From positions 288,549-352,548 of the forward strand of contig CAUYUJ010002080.1 of assembly GCA_963575745.1 (NCBI GenBank): a stretch of DNA of 64,000 nt. Direction: 5' to 3'. Each line of letters begins with the position of its first letter. Position 1 is the stretch's first letter. The notes below the pieces were generated by a model. The model saw nothing but the letters and a program-made list of their open reading frames with translations, had not been told where the DNA came from and did not search any database. Position numbers and translations under genes: made by a program. Positions 1 through 10,430 of the stretch are shown here, in pieces. The DNA is from Prorocentrum cordatum. Its lineage: Eukaryota; Sar; Dinophyceae; Prorocentrales; Prorocentraceae.

Positions 1-1065
1 CAGTGCGTCGTTTTCGCCGCTCTCGTCGTCGCCTTGTTGACGTCGTCGTTTTCGTCGGCGTCGCCCTCGTCGTCGTCTTCGTCCTCGTCGTCGTCCTCGC
101 CTTCGTCGTCGTCGTCGTCGCCGCCGTCGTCATTGTCGACTACAGCGGGCCCGGCCCCCGTGGGGCATCCGCGGTGCGTCGTCGTCGCCGCCGTCGTCGT
201 CGCATTGTCGTCGTCGTCGTCGCCGCCGTCGTCTTCGTCGTCGTCGTCGTCTTCGTCGTCGTTGTCGTCTCGTTGTCGTCGTCGTCTTCTTCGCCGTTGT
301 CGTCGTCGGCGTCGTCCAGACAGCACCCCCCCCATAGGGGGGCATCCGCAGTGCGATGTCGTCGCAGTCGTCGTCAGTCGTCGTCGGTCGTCCTCGCTTG
401 TCCTTGTCGTCGTCGTCGTTTTCGTTGTCGCCGTCGCCCCGCCGTAGGGGCCGACGCAGCAACACCCCCCCAAAGCCTCCCCAGGGCATTTTCAATGCGT
501 CGTCGTCGCCGCCGCTGTTGTCGAGTTGTTGTCGCGGTCGTCGTCGTCGTCGTCGTCGTCGTCGTGGTCGTCGTCGTCGTCGTCGGCGTCGTCGTCGTCG
601 TCCGTCGTCCGTCGCCCGTCGCCCGTCGCCCGTTGTCCGTCGTCCGTCGTCCGTCGTCGTCGTCGTCGTCGTCGCCGACTACAGCGGGCCCGGCCTACGC
701 ACCCCCACCGCCCCACATGGGGGTTCCGCAGTGCGTCGTTTTCGCCGCTGTCGTCGTCGCGTTGTGGACGTCGTCGTCGTCGCCCTCGGCCTCGTTTTCG
801 TCTTCGTCGTCGTCCTCGTCGTCGTCGTCGTCGTTGCCGTCGGCTGCAGTTAGGGCATCCTCAGTGCGTCGTTGTCGTAGTCGTCGTCGTCGTCATCGTC
901 GTCGTGGTCGCCGCCGCCGTCGCCGTCGTCGTCCAGGACTACAGCGGGCATGCGCAGCACCCCCGCTCCGCCCCCAAGGAGCATCCGCGGTGCGTCGTCG
1001 CCCGCAGTCGCCATTGCCGTCGCCGTTGTCGTCGTCGTCGTTGTCGTTGTCGTCGTCGACGCAGG
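1..1065. repeat. GTC/TCG trinucleotide repeat field with interspersed 40-bp unit
   Basis: Almost the whole stretch is degenerate (GTC)n/(TCG)n. A short unit resembling ACTACAGCGGGCCCGGCC followed by GGGGCATCCGC-GTGCGTCG recurs near 138-180, 676-735 and 937-1000, with partial copies near 325-360 and 845-870. All frames stay open because the triplets lack stops, so the long open frames (poly-Ser, poly-Arg or poly-Val) are repeat artefacts. No gene is called. Confidence 0.85.
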
Positions 1066-1565
1066 ACGTGGCAGTGGATGGATGGAGGGAGAAGAGGAGA
1101 ATGAGTTTTTTTTCCGCCTGGCCTTCCGCTCCTCACCTTCTCTTCCTTTTTCGGTTTGCAGTCATGTCGGCACCACCCGCCAGCCGAGGCGCCTCTTTCC
1201 CCCGCTTCGTTTTTCTCTCCTATCTGTAGCAATTTTGGCCTAATCGCACCGCTGTGTCGGAGGCGCTGCTGTCCCCACCTCCGCTGAAGCGGCGCCGCTT
1301 GCATCGCGCCTGTCGCCCTTTTGCAGTCGGCCGGGCGCTGGCGCCAATCACCGGAGCCGCCGCCGCGTGTTTCGATTTGGTGGGTACCTTTCCCACGATT
1401 CGCCCGAGCAAATGAACATGTTTCCCAACTCGCCTGCGGCTTGACTAGAGCACTGTGGTCGCGTCCTTTTCCTGCCCCCGTCCGTTTTCCTTCCCTCCTC
1501 CTCCCTTCGTTTCTTTCTTCCTTCTTCCTCTCCTCTTTTGCCTTTACCTCCCCCTCGCCACCGCT
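1066..1565. other. Non-repetitive spacer, no gene seen
   Basis: GC-rich sequence with pyrimidine-rich stretches at about 1130-1220 and 1480-1560. No protein family was recognised. A sequence at 1224-1244 weakly resembles the dinoflagellate spliced leader (16 of 21 positions); it is discussed as a finding. Confidence 0.5.
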
Positions 1566-3065
1566 TATGGTCTGCGATCTGCCAAACCGTCGCCACTTTC
1601 GAGGGCTGCTGTGGGGGCCAGCGTTGTGGGTACCAGACGCAGATTCAGTTCAGACCTCGCCATCCCTGGGGGCTGCGATCTGCGAAGTTCCCCCTCCTTA
1701 ATGGGGCAGAACCGTGGGTGCCAGGTGCAGATCCAGATTAGACCTCGCCACCCTTGGGGTGCTACAGGAAGGCTGTTGGGGGGAGCAGCGTTGTAGCTAC
1801 CAGACGCAGATTCACACTAGACCTCGCCATCCCTGGGAGGCCGCGAATTGCGAAACGGTCGCCACTTCCAAAGGCTACTGGGGGGCTCGCATAGTGAGTA
1901 CCAGACGCACACCCACATTAGACTTCGCCATCTCTGAGGTTATGCGATGTTGCGAGACGGCTCCCATTTCCGAGTGGCGCTGGGGTGGCCAGCGTCGTGG
2001 GTACCAGATGTAGATCCACACTAGACCTCGCCATCCTTGGGGGGTTGTGATTTATGAAACTGTCGCCAATCTCGAGGGTTGCTGGGGGGCCAGCATCGTG
2101 GTTACCAGGCGCAGATTCACATTAGACCTCGCCGTCCCTGGGGGGTTGCGTTCTGCGAAATTGCCACCACTTTCTAGGGATGCGTGGGGGGCATCACGGT
2201 GGGTAGTCGCCGCAGTTTGAGATTAGACCTCGCCATCCCTGGGGGGCTGCGATCTATAAAACCGCCGCCGCTTTCGAGGGTTGTTCGGGGGCCAACATAA
2301 TGGGTTTTCAGACTCAGACTACACCTTTTCCATCCTTGGGGCGCAGCGATCTGCAAACTTGTCGCCATTTTCGAGGGTTGCTTTGGGGGGGCAGCATAGT
2401 GGGTATTCGCCGCAGGCTCATATTTGATTTCGCCATCCTAGAGGGCTGCGATTTGTCAGAGTGTCGCCGCGTTCATGGGCCGCTCGGGGGCAAGGATTGT
2501 AGGTACTCGCCGCAGATTCAGATTAGACGTCGCCACCCCAGAGGGCCGTTGGGGGGCCAGCATCGTGAATATTTGCCGCAGGTTCAGATCAGACCTCGCC
2601 ATCCCGTTGGGGCTTTCGCCACATTCGAGGGTTGTTGGGGCAGCATATGGGGCATTCGCCGCAGATTCAGATAAGACGTCATCATCCCTGGGGGGCTGCG
2701 ATATGTGACACTGTCGCCAATTTCGAGGGCTGCTGGGGGGCCAGCATCGTGGGTACTCGCCGCAGATCGAGGTTAAACTCCGCCATCCTTGGACGGCTGC
2801 GATCTGCGAAACCGTCGCCACATTCGAGGGTTGTTGGGGGAGCATTATGAGGGGACCTCGCCACCCCTGGGGGGCTGCGATCTATAGAACCGTCGCCACT
2901 TTCGAGGGCTGCCGGGGGGGCGCAGCATAGTGGGTATTCGCTGCAGATTCAAGATCGGCTCCGTCATTTCTGGAGGCTGCGATCTGCGAAGCCGTCGCCA
3001 CTTTCGAGGGCTGCTGGGGGGGCCAGCATACGGGGCACTCGCCGCAGATTGAGATTAGACCGCTG
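1566..3065. repeat. ~100-bp tandem satellite, about 15 diverged copies
   Basis: A unit containing GGCTGCGATCTGCGAAAC, CGTCGCCACTTTCGAGGG, a G-run with CAGCAT-GTGGGTA, and AGATTAGACCTCGCCATCC recurs throughout. The CTCGCCATCC segment falls near 1655, 1741, 1821, 1921, 2022, 2127, 2226, 2320, 2428, 2526, 2592, 2674, 2776, 2850 and 2955, a spacing of about 70-110 bp. Copies differ by substitutions and small indels, so the array is old. Open frames across it encode the repeat in shifting frames and are not genes. Confidence 0.9.
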
Positions 3066-4540
3066 GCCGTTTGCACCCCTGTCGCCTTCTCCAAACTGTT
3101 GCTGCAACGATGGCTCCCCGCCCCCACAATTCCGTCATTCTCCTGCCCGTCGTACCCGCCCCCCCTTCTTTCCAAGCCTAGGGCCCAAATGTTCGTCCCG
3201 TCGATCGCTGCCCTTTGAGTCGTGCAACGTGCGCGCATCCCATGTAACTTGCACTACAAATCGCCGCGCCTGCACTGTCGTTGTTCATGCCAAGATTGGT
3301 CTACGTCCCTGTCCATTCGACGCAAATGGGTTGGGTACGTCGCAGGGTAGTTCCATCACGCGCCCAAAATGTTCTTGTTAATTCCATGCTCGCAAATGAT
3401 CGATGCATACTGACGTCAATACAGTATATTTTACCCAATCACAAGCTGCCACTAGGAGGGCAAACGAGGAGATTGAGGAGAAAGAAGGGTGAGGAGTAGT
3501 AGAGAGAGAAAGAGAGACAGAGAGAGAAACAGCGAGGACGATGTGAAGGAGGAGCAGGTACAGCAGAAGGAAACACGGGAAGACATGAAGAGGAGGAGGA
3601 GGAGGAGCAAGAGCAGGTGAAGGAGTAGGAGGACGAGGACAGCGTGGATCGCGAGGACGCGGAGGCGGAAGGGCCCCTTGGCTGCCCATCGCCCCTCGCC
3701 GCGCGAGGCGCGAGCTCCCTGCGGCGCCTGCTGCCGGCGATCACCGGTAAGGCCTGTCGCGACGCTTTTTTGTTGGCAGTCTTGTTGCCGACGCGCGGTC
3801 GGCGGCGGGGCCAGCGGCGGGTCGGACGAAGGCCGAAGGACAAGCAACGGCATACGCACACTTGATTTCTCGGGTCTCGGCGCGGATTTCTCGGATCGTC
3901 GTTTGTGGGTCCTTCTGCGGCGCCGACGGCGCTGTCCCTGGCGCGCTCCGCGCGCCAGGGGGGGCAGCACAAATCCAAGACACCGGCGCGGACCTCCAAC
4001 AGTTTTTCTGTTGTTGCGTTTGTTGTTCCTCCGGAAGGGCGTGCAGGGGGCGATTCAGATGAGAGAGAGGTCATGATACGGATACGTTCGAAGATTTGCC
4101 CTAATTCCAGGATGTTTCAAATTGCCGAATGTTTTTCAAGATTTGGAAAACATGGAACGCATCTTGAGCCACCCATCATGACATCCTTATCGTCCTAGGC
4201 ATGGGGGAAGCCGGCAATCCTTGAGATCCGGGCGATGCAACTCTTTCACACAGGGCGTTTTCGCGCAGTGTTGCGAGGCATGACGGAGAAATCGGGGCCG
4301 GCCAAGAGGGGAGTTCAAGAGGGGGGTGATGAGTAGGGGGGGTGGAAATTTTGGCCGTGACCATGATATTTGCTCAGATTTCATGGTTTCGCCGCGCACA
4401 TGCTTCTTGCCATGATTTGCGACCCCCCCTCTTGGTCGCCCCACTCTTGGACGCCCCTGGAGAACGATGGGGTCGAGTCATGATTATTCGCGATGTTGCA
4501 ATTTTGTTCACAATGTCGGGTCATCTCAGGGAAATCGGGG
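3066..4540. other. Spacer without recognisable gene
   Basis: Mixed sequence with a purine-rich tract at about 3475-3640 (GAGAGA and GGAGGA). A short dispersed palindrome-bearing repeat lies at 3880-3960. No open frame resembles a known protein. Confidence 0.5.
3936..3960. repeat. GC-rich perfect hairpin, dispersed family copy 1
   Basis: The arms CCTGGCGCGC and GCGCGCCAGG are separated by TCC, and one further C/G pair extends the stem. A second copy lies at 5505-5527. The about 70 bp upstream of each (GGATTTCT-GGATC and CTTCTGCGGCG motifs) is also related, so the palindrome is one end of a longer dispersed repeat. Confidence 0.8.
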
Positions 4541-4665
4541 TACAACATTTGTTGCATGCAGCTGCTTGTTTCGACCCTTCCAACGAGCGCCTTCTTCCAC
4601 ACATTAGCGCCTCCCAGCGCCGGGAAAACCAGTTAGTACGCGAGTTGAGGGTCTACCCCCCATTA
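4541..4665. repeat. Dispersed element related to 45208-45335 (copy 1)
   Basis: Shares, in the same order and orientation, TTGCATGCAGCTG, a TTTCGACC-type segment, GCGCCGGGAAAA, a TCAGCTACG/CAGTTAGTACG segment and a run of C with 45208-45335. The outer G/C-run inverted repeats that frame the 45-kb copy are not well preserved here. There is no coding capacity. Confidence 0.6.
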
Positions 4666-4829
4666 CCATTACCACCTCCCTTACGTACGACTCGGATGTG
4701 GCGCGGGATGAAGCACGGAGCAATGTATGGGGCTTGTGCCCAAAGGCCCAGGTCCACAGAAAAGGAACGCGGTAAGACTCTGGAGATCAGACGGGGCTAG
4801 GAAATCCGTGCTAGAACGTTCCGGAATGC

Positions 4830-4857
4830 TCTCAGAGCGTTCCGGAACGCTCTGAGA
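4830..4857. repeat. 28-bp perfect palindrome
   Basis: The half-site TCTCAGAGCGTTCC is followed directly by its exact reverse complement, centred at 4843/4844. A weaker neighbouring half-palindrome (GAACGTTCCGGAATGC) precedes it. The flanking 120 bp, including GGCGCC and ATCTCAGAGATT, recurs in inverted orientation at 24495-24620. Confidence 0.9.
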
Positions 4858-5183
4858 AGATTGCGGCGCCCCATACATGTTCCAGAGCCGCCAGATCTCA
4901 GAGATTCTCGATCTATCTTCTCCCGAGTTTGGCTTCGTCCTGGATTCGATTGTAAAGAGAGAGAGGGGGGCATCAGCCAGCCACCACCGCGTGGCAGCGC
5001 GCACCGCGCGGCCTGCCCCTCGACGTAGCGGAGCGGCACGTGCGCACATGAGCGCGGTTGGCAGTGGGTGAAGCGACGACGACGACGACGAGCGACGAGC
5101 GACGACGACGACGGCGACGGCGACGGCGACGGCGACCGCATCCTCTCCAAAGCGTCTGGGCCTCCCAGATGGGGTCCCAGTAG

Positions 5184-5363
5184 GTGGGGTCGGAGGATCG
5201 CGCCGAATCGCCGATGCATCCGCGATGCGGCTCGATGCGGAATCCCATTTCCTCCACGCCGACGTCGCCGATGCATCGCCGACGTCGCGGGTGCATTGCC
5301 AATGCATCGGCGATGCGTTGTCGATACATCGGCGATGCGGCGCGATCTTCCGACCCCATCCAC
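5184..5363. repeat. MITE-like inverted-repeat element (copy 1)
   Basis: The left end GTGGGGTCGGAGGATCGCGC is mirrored at the right end (…GCGCGATCTTCCGACCCC). The terminal inverted repeats run for about 35 bp and continue inward as CGATGCATCGGCGATG-type palindromes. There is no coding capacity. A shorter related copy is at 30346-30478. The size and structure fit a non-autonomous foldback or MITE-type element; no target-site duplication was established. Confidence 0.65.
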
Positions 5364-5504
5364 TCCGACCCCACCGAGGAGGCCTCTAAAGATGGAGGAT
5401 GAAGCCCGAAGAAAAGAAGGCAAAACACCATGCATATTTTCGAAGATCGGTGGGGATTTCTTGGATCCCCAATGGATCCCTTCTGCGGCGACTCCGGCGT
5501 CGCC

Positions 5505-5527
5505 CCTGGCGCGCTCCGCGCGCCAGG
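5505..5527. repeat. GC-rich perfect hairpin, dispersed family copy 2
   Basis: Same ten-base arms and TCC loop as at 3936-3960, preceded by the related GGATTTCTTGGATC and CTTCTGCGGCG segments starting near 5447. Confidence 0.8.
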
Positions 5528-5582
5528 AAGCGGGGTCGCGAACGTTCGGGAGTTATGTTTATGCGTTCGTTTCTTTTTCTAG

Positions 5583-5757
5583 AAGTGGGAGGAGGAGGAG
5601 GAGGAAGAGGAGGAGAAAGAGGAGGAGGAGGAGGAGGAGGAGGATGAGGAAGAGGAGGAGAGGAGGAGGAGGAGGAGGAGGAGGAGGGGGAGGGGGAGGA
5701 GGAGGAGGAGGAGGAGGAGGAGGAGGAGGAGGAGGAGGAGGAGGAGGAGAAGGAGGG
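5583..5757. repeat. (GGA)n microsatellite
   Basis: Nearly uninterrupted GGA/GAG triplets with a few GAT, GAA and GGG variants. Open frames here encode poly-Gly, poly-Glu or poly-Arg and are not genes. Confidence 0.95.
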
Positions 5758-5759
5758 GA

Positions 5760-7170
5760 CGAGGAAGGAACATGGAAGAGGTGCAGAATCATCAGTACAA
5801 GGAGGAGGTGGGGGAGGAGGTGGAGGAGAAGGAAGAGGAGGAGGAGGCGGGCGGGGACTGGGGAGGAGCAGCAAGAAAAAGCATGGGGAGAGGAGGATCA
5901 TCGTCATCGTCTTCCCCGTCGTTCTTCTCCTCCTCCTCCTCCCTGTTTCCGGTCCTTTTTTCTTGCTCGAACCTCCCAGCTCGCTCCTGCTCGCTCGTTC
6001 TGGATTGCTCCGCAGTTTCCCCTCCACCATCCTGCTCGTCCTCCCTTCTCCTCCTTCTCCTTCATATTCCTTCTCTTCCGCACCTCCTACTTTTCATCCA
6101 CGCTGTGCCATTTGCGCGTTGAGGCGACAAGCTCATGGGATGCAGCTTGTACTATGGCACTTGAGCAGCCTTGCATTGCCATTGATTATTAAACCTTCGT
6201 CGCCACCGGCCCGTCGCAGTGGAAAACAAATCTCCTCTCGTCCCCGACCATCAGAAGCCATGCGCTTCGCGCATCACATCAGACATGCCAATACTTTGTC
6301 GACAAGCTCCAGGGGCATGCGCACCTTTCATCCAGCACATGCATGATATGTTAAAGGACTGGCCGAACCCGCGGCATAGACACATTGTTCATCTTAACGT
6401 GTATATAGTCGAGCATCTGATCAAGAAACCTCCTCCCGAACAGTGGACAAGCGTTTTTTGACCAGCTTGCTGGAAAGCTGGTCCAGTGTCCTAAGCACGT
6501 TCGTCCCCACCAGCCTGAACAAAACAGTTTGCCCAGGTTCGAGTTAAGAATTTCCTGGGAAAACTGGCCCAGCTTTCTCAAATGATGAGTTTCCTGACTA
6601 CCTTTTCGGTTCTAGTTTCTGGACGCCAAAGTATAACAGGTTCGGTTGCTCGGGGGTGGGGGGCGCGGGCGGAGTGACCCAGTGTAGAGGCACTGGTGCA
6701 CAGGACGTATGTTGTCCATCATGGGTGCGCATGGCTTGTGTATCGAACACGCCTGCGGCGAACCACCACCGCCCCATGTCCTTTGGAAACGTCCATGTGG
6801 CCAACCGTTGGACCAAAGTGTCAGCCCATCCAGAAACGATGCCCAGGCGAGTTGCCCTGCTCAGGCTTGCGGGCGCAGGAACTTACACTGCCGCCAGGGA
6901 GACCGCCTCGCTGAGTGATGCGTCTCGCGTCGAAGATGGCGAGTTCGCAATTTGAGGGCATGTTCGCACCTGTCTGCAGAGGCCCCCAGGGCGTCTCCAG
7001 GAGACTTCCTCCTCCTCCTCGACCTCGTGCTCCGTCTTCTCCTCCCTCTGTCCCTCTGTCCCTCCTCTCCCCCCTCCCCTCCTTAAGTGTTTCCCCGAGG
7101 GTATCCACAACGGCTGGGAGGAGCACATCGTCCAATCCCAACAGCCCTCTTGGCGTGAGAGGTTTAGCGA
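5760..7170. other. Spacer, no confirmed gene
   Basis: Contains a pyrimidine-rich stretch (5895-6100), a 9-bp-stem hairpin at 6460-6483 (GACCAGCTT and AAGCTGGTC around GCTGGA), and one short minus-strand exon candidate at 6887-6973. A 35-bp segment near 6824-6858 recurs at about 15510-15545 (CCATCCAGAAACGATGCCCA). No known protein was recognised. Confidence 0.45.
6887..6973 (-). other. Possible small internal exon
   Basis: On the minus strand an 87-nt open segment (29 codons if in phase) lies between a CTCTGCAG acceptor-like sequence and a GTAAGT donor. One frame includes NSPSSTRDASLSEAVSLAA. No homology is recognised and the upstream pyrimidine tract is weak, so this is only a splice-signal-based suggestion. 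Confidence 0.2.
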
Positions 7171-7174
7171 GCTT

Positions 7175-7254
7175 CCTCTTCCACCCCCCTTTTTTCCCCT
7201 TCGGGGAGGGGCTTACCCCTCCCCCGAACCCCTCCCCTTGGACCTGGACGGGTG
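7175..7254 (-). repeat. Dispersed G/C-run repeat, inverted relative to 16344-16428
   Basis: Contains runs of four to five G or C around GGGGCTTACCCC, then CCTTGGACCTGGACGGG. The reverse complement closely matches 16344-16428 (CCCGTCCAGGTCCA, GGGGTAAACCCC, GGGGGAAGAGGG, GTGGAAG). The two copies are about 9 kb apart in opposite orientation. Confidence 0.8.
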
Positions 7255-7632
7255 GGTCGCGACCGATTGGAACATACAGTTGGTTTCGGCGAGAAGGCGC
7301 AAACCATTGAATTTACCCAAAAAGGTTTGGGGCACAGTTCGGCCTCCTGGGGAAACTTTAATTCACCCTCCCATTATTTGATCGATCTCCTCCCAGGTGG
7401 TTCCCGAGGGTCCAAAGTGCCCCGAGAGGCGCCCATGAGGCCCCAGGATGCTGTCAAGAGGTCCCGAAGAGGCCCCTACGTCCTGTTGGCTATGTTTAGC
7501 GTGCGCTTCAAAAGTCGAAGGGCTTCGCGCGTCCCATCAGCCCTCCAGAACCCAGCAACGCAGCGTTATGGTATTTTCGAAGCTTGTTCGTCGGGTTCAT
7601 GGAGTGCGGGGCATCATTCCTAGCACCTTGTG

Positions 7633-7740
7633 TCTTAGGACTTTAGGGTCTTAGGGTCTAGGATTCCAGGGCATGAGGATCCAGGGTCTTAGGGTCATTG
7701 GGTCTTTGCGCCTTTGGGTGTTAGGGTCGTAGGGTAATAC
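7633..7740. repeat. Degenerate TTAGGGTC repeat
   Basis: The motif (T)TTAGGGTC occurs about six times with interruptions (TCTAGGATTCCAGGGC, CATTGGGTC and similar). It resembles telomeric repeat sequence but is short, irregular and internal. Confidence 0.7.
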
Positions 7741-9690
7741 TTAACGCGCGACAGCGCTTGGGAATCTGGGGGTCTGGGCTCCCCGGAGAGCACTCACCAG
7801 ATTCAGTACAGAAACCGGAGAGGACCTGACGGCATGCCACGTGGTACTTGCCCATGACGTGTCGGCAGAATAGATAAGTTGCCCTACTTGTCCTCTCCCC
7901 TTCATCTTCCCCCCCCCTCCTCGTAGCCCTGCTGGTCGTCCTCCCCCCCACCACCACCCCTTCCTTTTCTCCCCGTTTCCCCCCCCCCCCCCCCTCCCCT
8001 GTCCTCCTTTTCGCCGTGCTCCGCCCTGCCTTCGCCATCCTGCTCCCGCCTGCTCGTCGCCCCCATCCTCATCATCCCCCGCAGCCTTCGCCCCCCCCCC
8101 CCGCCCTCGCCAGGCCCGTCCTCTTCAGTTCCCCCGGCACAGGCGAACGAAGCGCCGTTGCATCCATCGACGCGAGGGCAAGCAAACAGACGCAGAGCGC
8201 TCTCCGCAGCGCAGCAGTACGTACCCCCTGCCGAGCAAGGACAGTGCACCTCCCTCTCCGCCCTCTGCCAGGACGCGCCCGACCAGGAGGCTCCCGCATG
8301 GAAGGGCGTGATCCCGCCGTCTGGGGCCCCGTTGGAGTCGAAGGCCGCACAAGGCAGCCGCCCCGCCAGAGGAGGAGGAGGAGGAGGAGGAGGAGGAGGA
8401 GGAGGAGGAGGACGGAGGTAATGCGAAGGGGAAGGGGGGGGGGGCGAGCCAGGGAGAGCAGGGAGTGGGAGAGGAGAAGGAGTGACGGAAGTGCTCTTCG
8501 GCCTTGGCTTGGTGGCGCCGCCCCGGGACCGTCCACCGACACCTCGGGAGAGCAGGCCGGCCCCGGGGGAGAGGCCGAGATCCCCGGGGGGCCCACGTCG
8601 GGAAAGAGATGTGCCGTCGGAGGAGGCGGAAGGAACGCCGGGGCCTGGCCTGGCCACGGCGAGCCTCGGCCACGAGCCAGTTCCCCAGCCCAGATCCGAC
8701 GAGCGCACCCGAAACCATGGCTCCTCCGGAGCCCGAAGGTGGTCCTTTTGTCCAGCGTCTTGGCCGCATCTCCGCCAGTCGGGTGCGAGTCGGCTTCCGG
8801 AGAGAGGTGCCGCCCTGCGAGCGGAGGAGCACGAGTGGACGAACGCAAAGAGAAGTGAGAGCTGCCGCGTAAGCTTCGTGCGCGGTCGCTCGCGAGCAGA
8901 TTGGCGCAAATCACATCTGATCGCCGCTGACGGCTGCACCGCCGAAGGCGCAGCTGCCGCGAGTTTTGCCTCGTCGCCCAGACCTGCGGGTCCCTCAGCT
9001 TTCCGTATGGCAGCACGGTGATCCTCACCACCAACCAAGCCACCCCAACCCAATCAGAAGGTCCTAACTTGCCCTCCATTTCCAGTGGGGGGGGCGTCGG
9101 CGAATAGCCCCAACTCCCGGATAATAAAGCGTCCCCCCTTAACCTTTTTATCTCTTTCTCCACCGGATTGAATGTGGTTCAGATGCCACAGCAGGTGGAG
9201 AGACCGATTTTTTATCCCCTTTACAGTTCCTAGCGTATCTCTGATCTTCATCTCATCAATGTGTCCGACATTGATATCTCATCATCGCGTAGTTGGTAAG
9301 TAACATCGCGATATCCGGTGAAACATATTATTTCGCCTGGACCGCGAACTTGCTTATCCCCAGGGCGTTATTCTCACCGGTATGGGGTTATTGAAAGAAC
9401 ACATGTGAAACCCGTACCCCACAAACCAAAGTTTGGGTCTTCGGGTTTGGTTGGGGTGGTCAAGTAGGTAGTCAGATTCCTGGGGAACGCTAGCCTTGAA
9501 TCGGGCATGTCCCTCTACAGGAGGAGTATTCAAAAATGGCCAAAAAATAGTCGGGGGACGATGCTTTGAGTATGGGGCACTTTCAGAGAACATTTTCATA
9601 ATTTGCACCCACATCCTACGTGGGGTTCTTGTTTTCTCTGGACACCCCGCGCAGTCCTGTCACCTCACCCCCTCTCCTCTTCTGCCTTCG
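7741..9690. other. GC-rich spacer with GGA tract; long open frames rejected
   Basis: C-runs (7980-8000, 8090-8105) and a (GGA)n tract at about 8370-8418 keep several overlapping frames open on both strands, up to 383 codons on the minus strand at 7902-9053. Their translations are Pro-, Arg-, Gly- and Ser-rich without domain-like segments. 9060-9690 is less GC-rich and shows no gene. Confidence 0.5.
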
Positions 9691-9699
9691 CACGTTCAA

Positions 9700-10065
9700 T
9701 CGCTCAATCACTCACGCACCATCATCATCATCATGACACCTGAAGCTACTTCTCCCTTAGCACACTCACCCAATGATTTGCACCATCATCATCAGTCACA
9801 CACCCACCACACACGATCACTCCATTACGCAATCACTCACTCACACTCAATCATTCACCCCATCATCATCAGTAACACACACATCACACACGATCGCACT
9901 ATCACGCACTCAATCACTCACACACCATCATCACCACTGGCCGCATCATCATTTCAATCATCGTCATCATCACTCACATCAGAATCACCATCATCATCAT
10001 CATCATCATCATCAGCAGCAGCATCATCATCATCATCATCATCATAATCATCATCATCATTCGTC
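9700..10065. repeat. CAT/ATC and CACA microsatellite field
   Basis: CATCATCAT runs alternate with CACTCAAT and CACACA segments, becoming nearly pure CAT near 9985-10063. The His- and Ser-rich open frames are repeat artefacts. Confidence 0.9.
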
Positions 10066-10084
10066 TGTCGTCTCGGGCGGACCT

Positions 10085-10430
10085 TCGTCAGTGAGTGAAC
10101 TGCGAGGAAGTCTCAGGCGGGAGCCCCCTCCCTACGGGGCCCGCACTTCATGCTCGAATCCGAGTCGGGCCATCTGCCTCCTGTAACTGTCGTCACTTTG
10201 GGGCTCCTGAGGCCTGAATATGGAGGAAGTATAAGGCGGGAGCCTCGTCCGTGAATAAATTGCGAGGAAGCCTCAGGCGAGAGCCCCCTCCCTAGGGGGC
10301 CCGCACCTCACGTGCTTTCTCTGGGTCGTCCTCCGGCGCGCGCTTTCTCTGGGTCGTCTTCCGGCGCGCAGCCGCTGGGACGCAAATCGTGCGTTTTCTC
10401 TAGGTCGTGTTCCGCACGAGAAGCGGAGGA
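10085..10430. repeat. Short tandem repeats
   Basis: A ~50-bp segment (TGCGAGGAAG, CTCAGGCG, GAGCCCCCTCCCTA, GGGCCCGCAC) occurs at 10101 and 10261, 160 bp apart, with a weaker copy between. It is followed by three copies of a ~31-45 bp unit TTTCTCTGGGTCGTC-TCCGGCGCGC at about 10315, 10346 and 10395. Confidence 0.75.

Noticed and set aside
7902-9053. 383-codon minus-strand open frame and overlapping plus-strand frames
   Set aside because: Translations are Pro/Arg/Gly/Ser-rich with poly-Pro from a GGA tract. Several frames are open at once, as expected of GC-rich sequence without stops.
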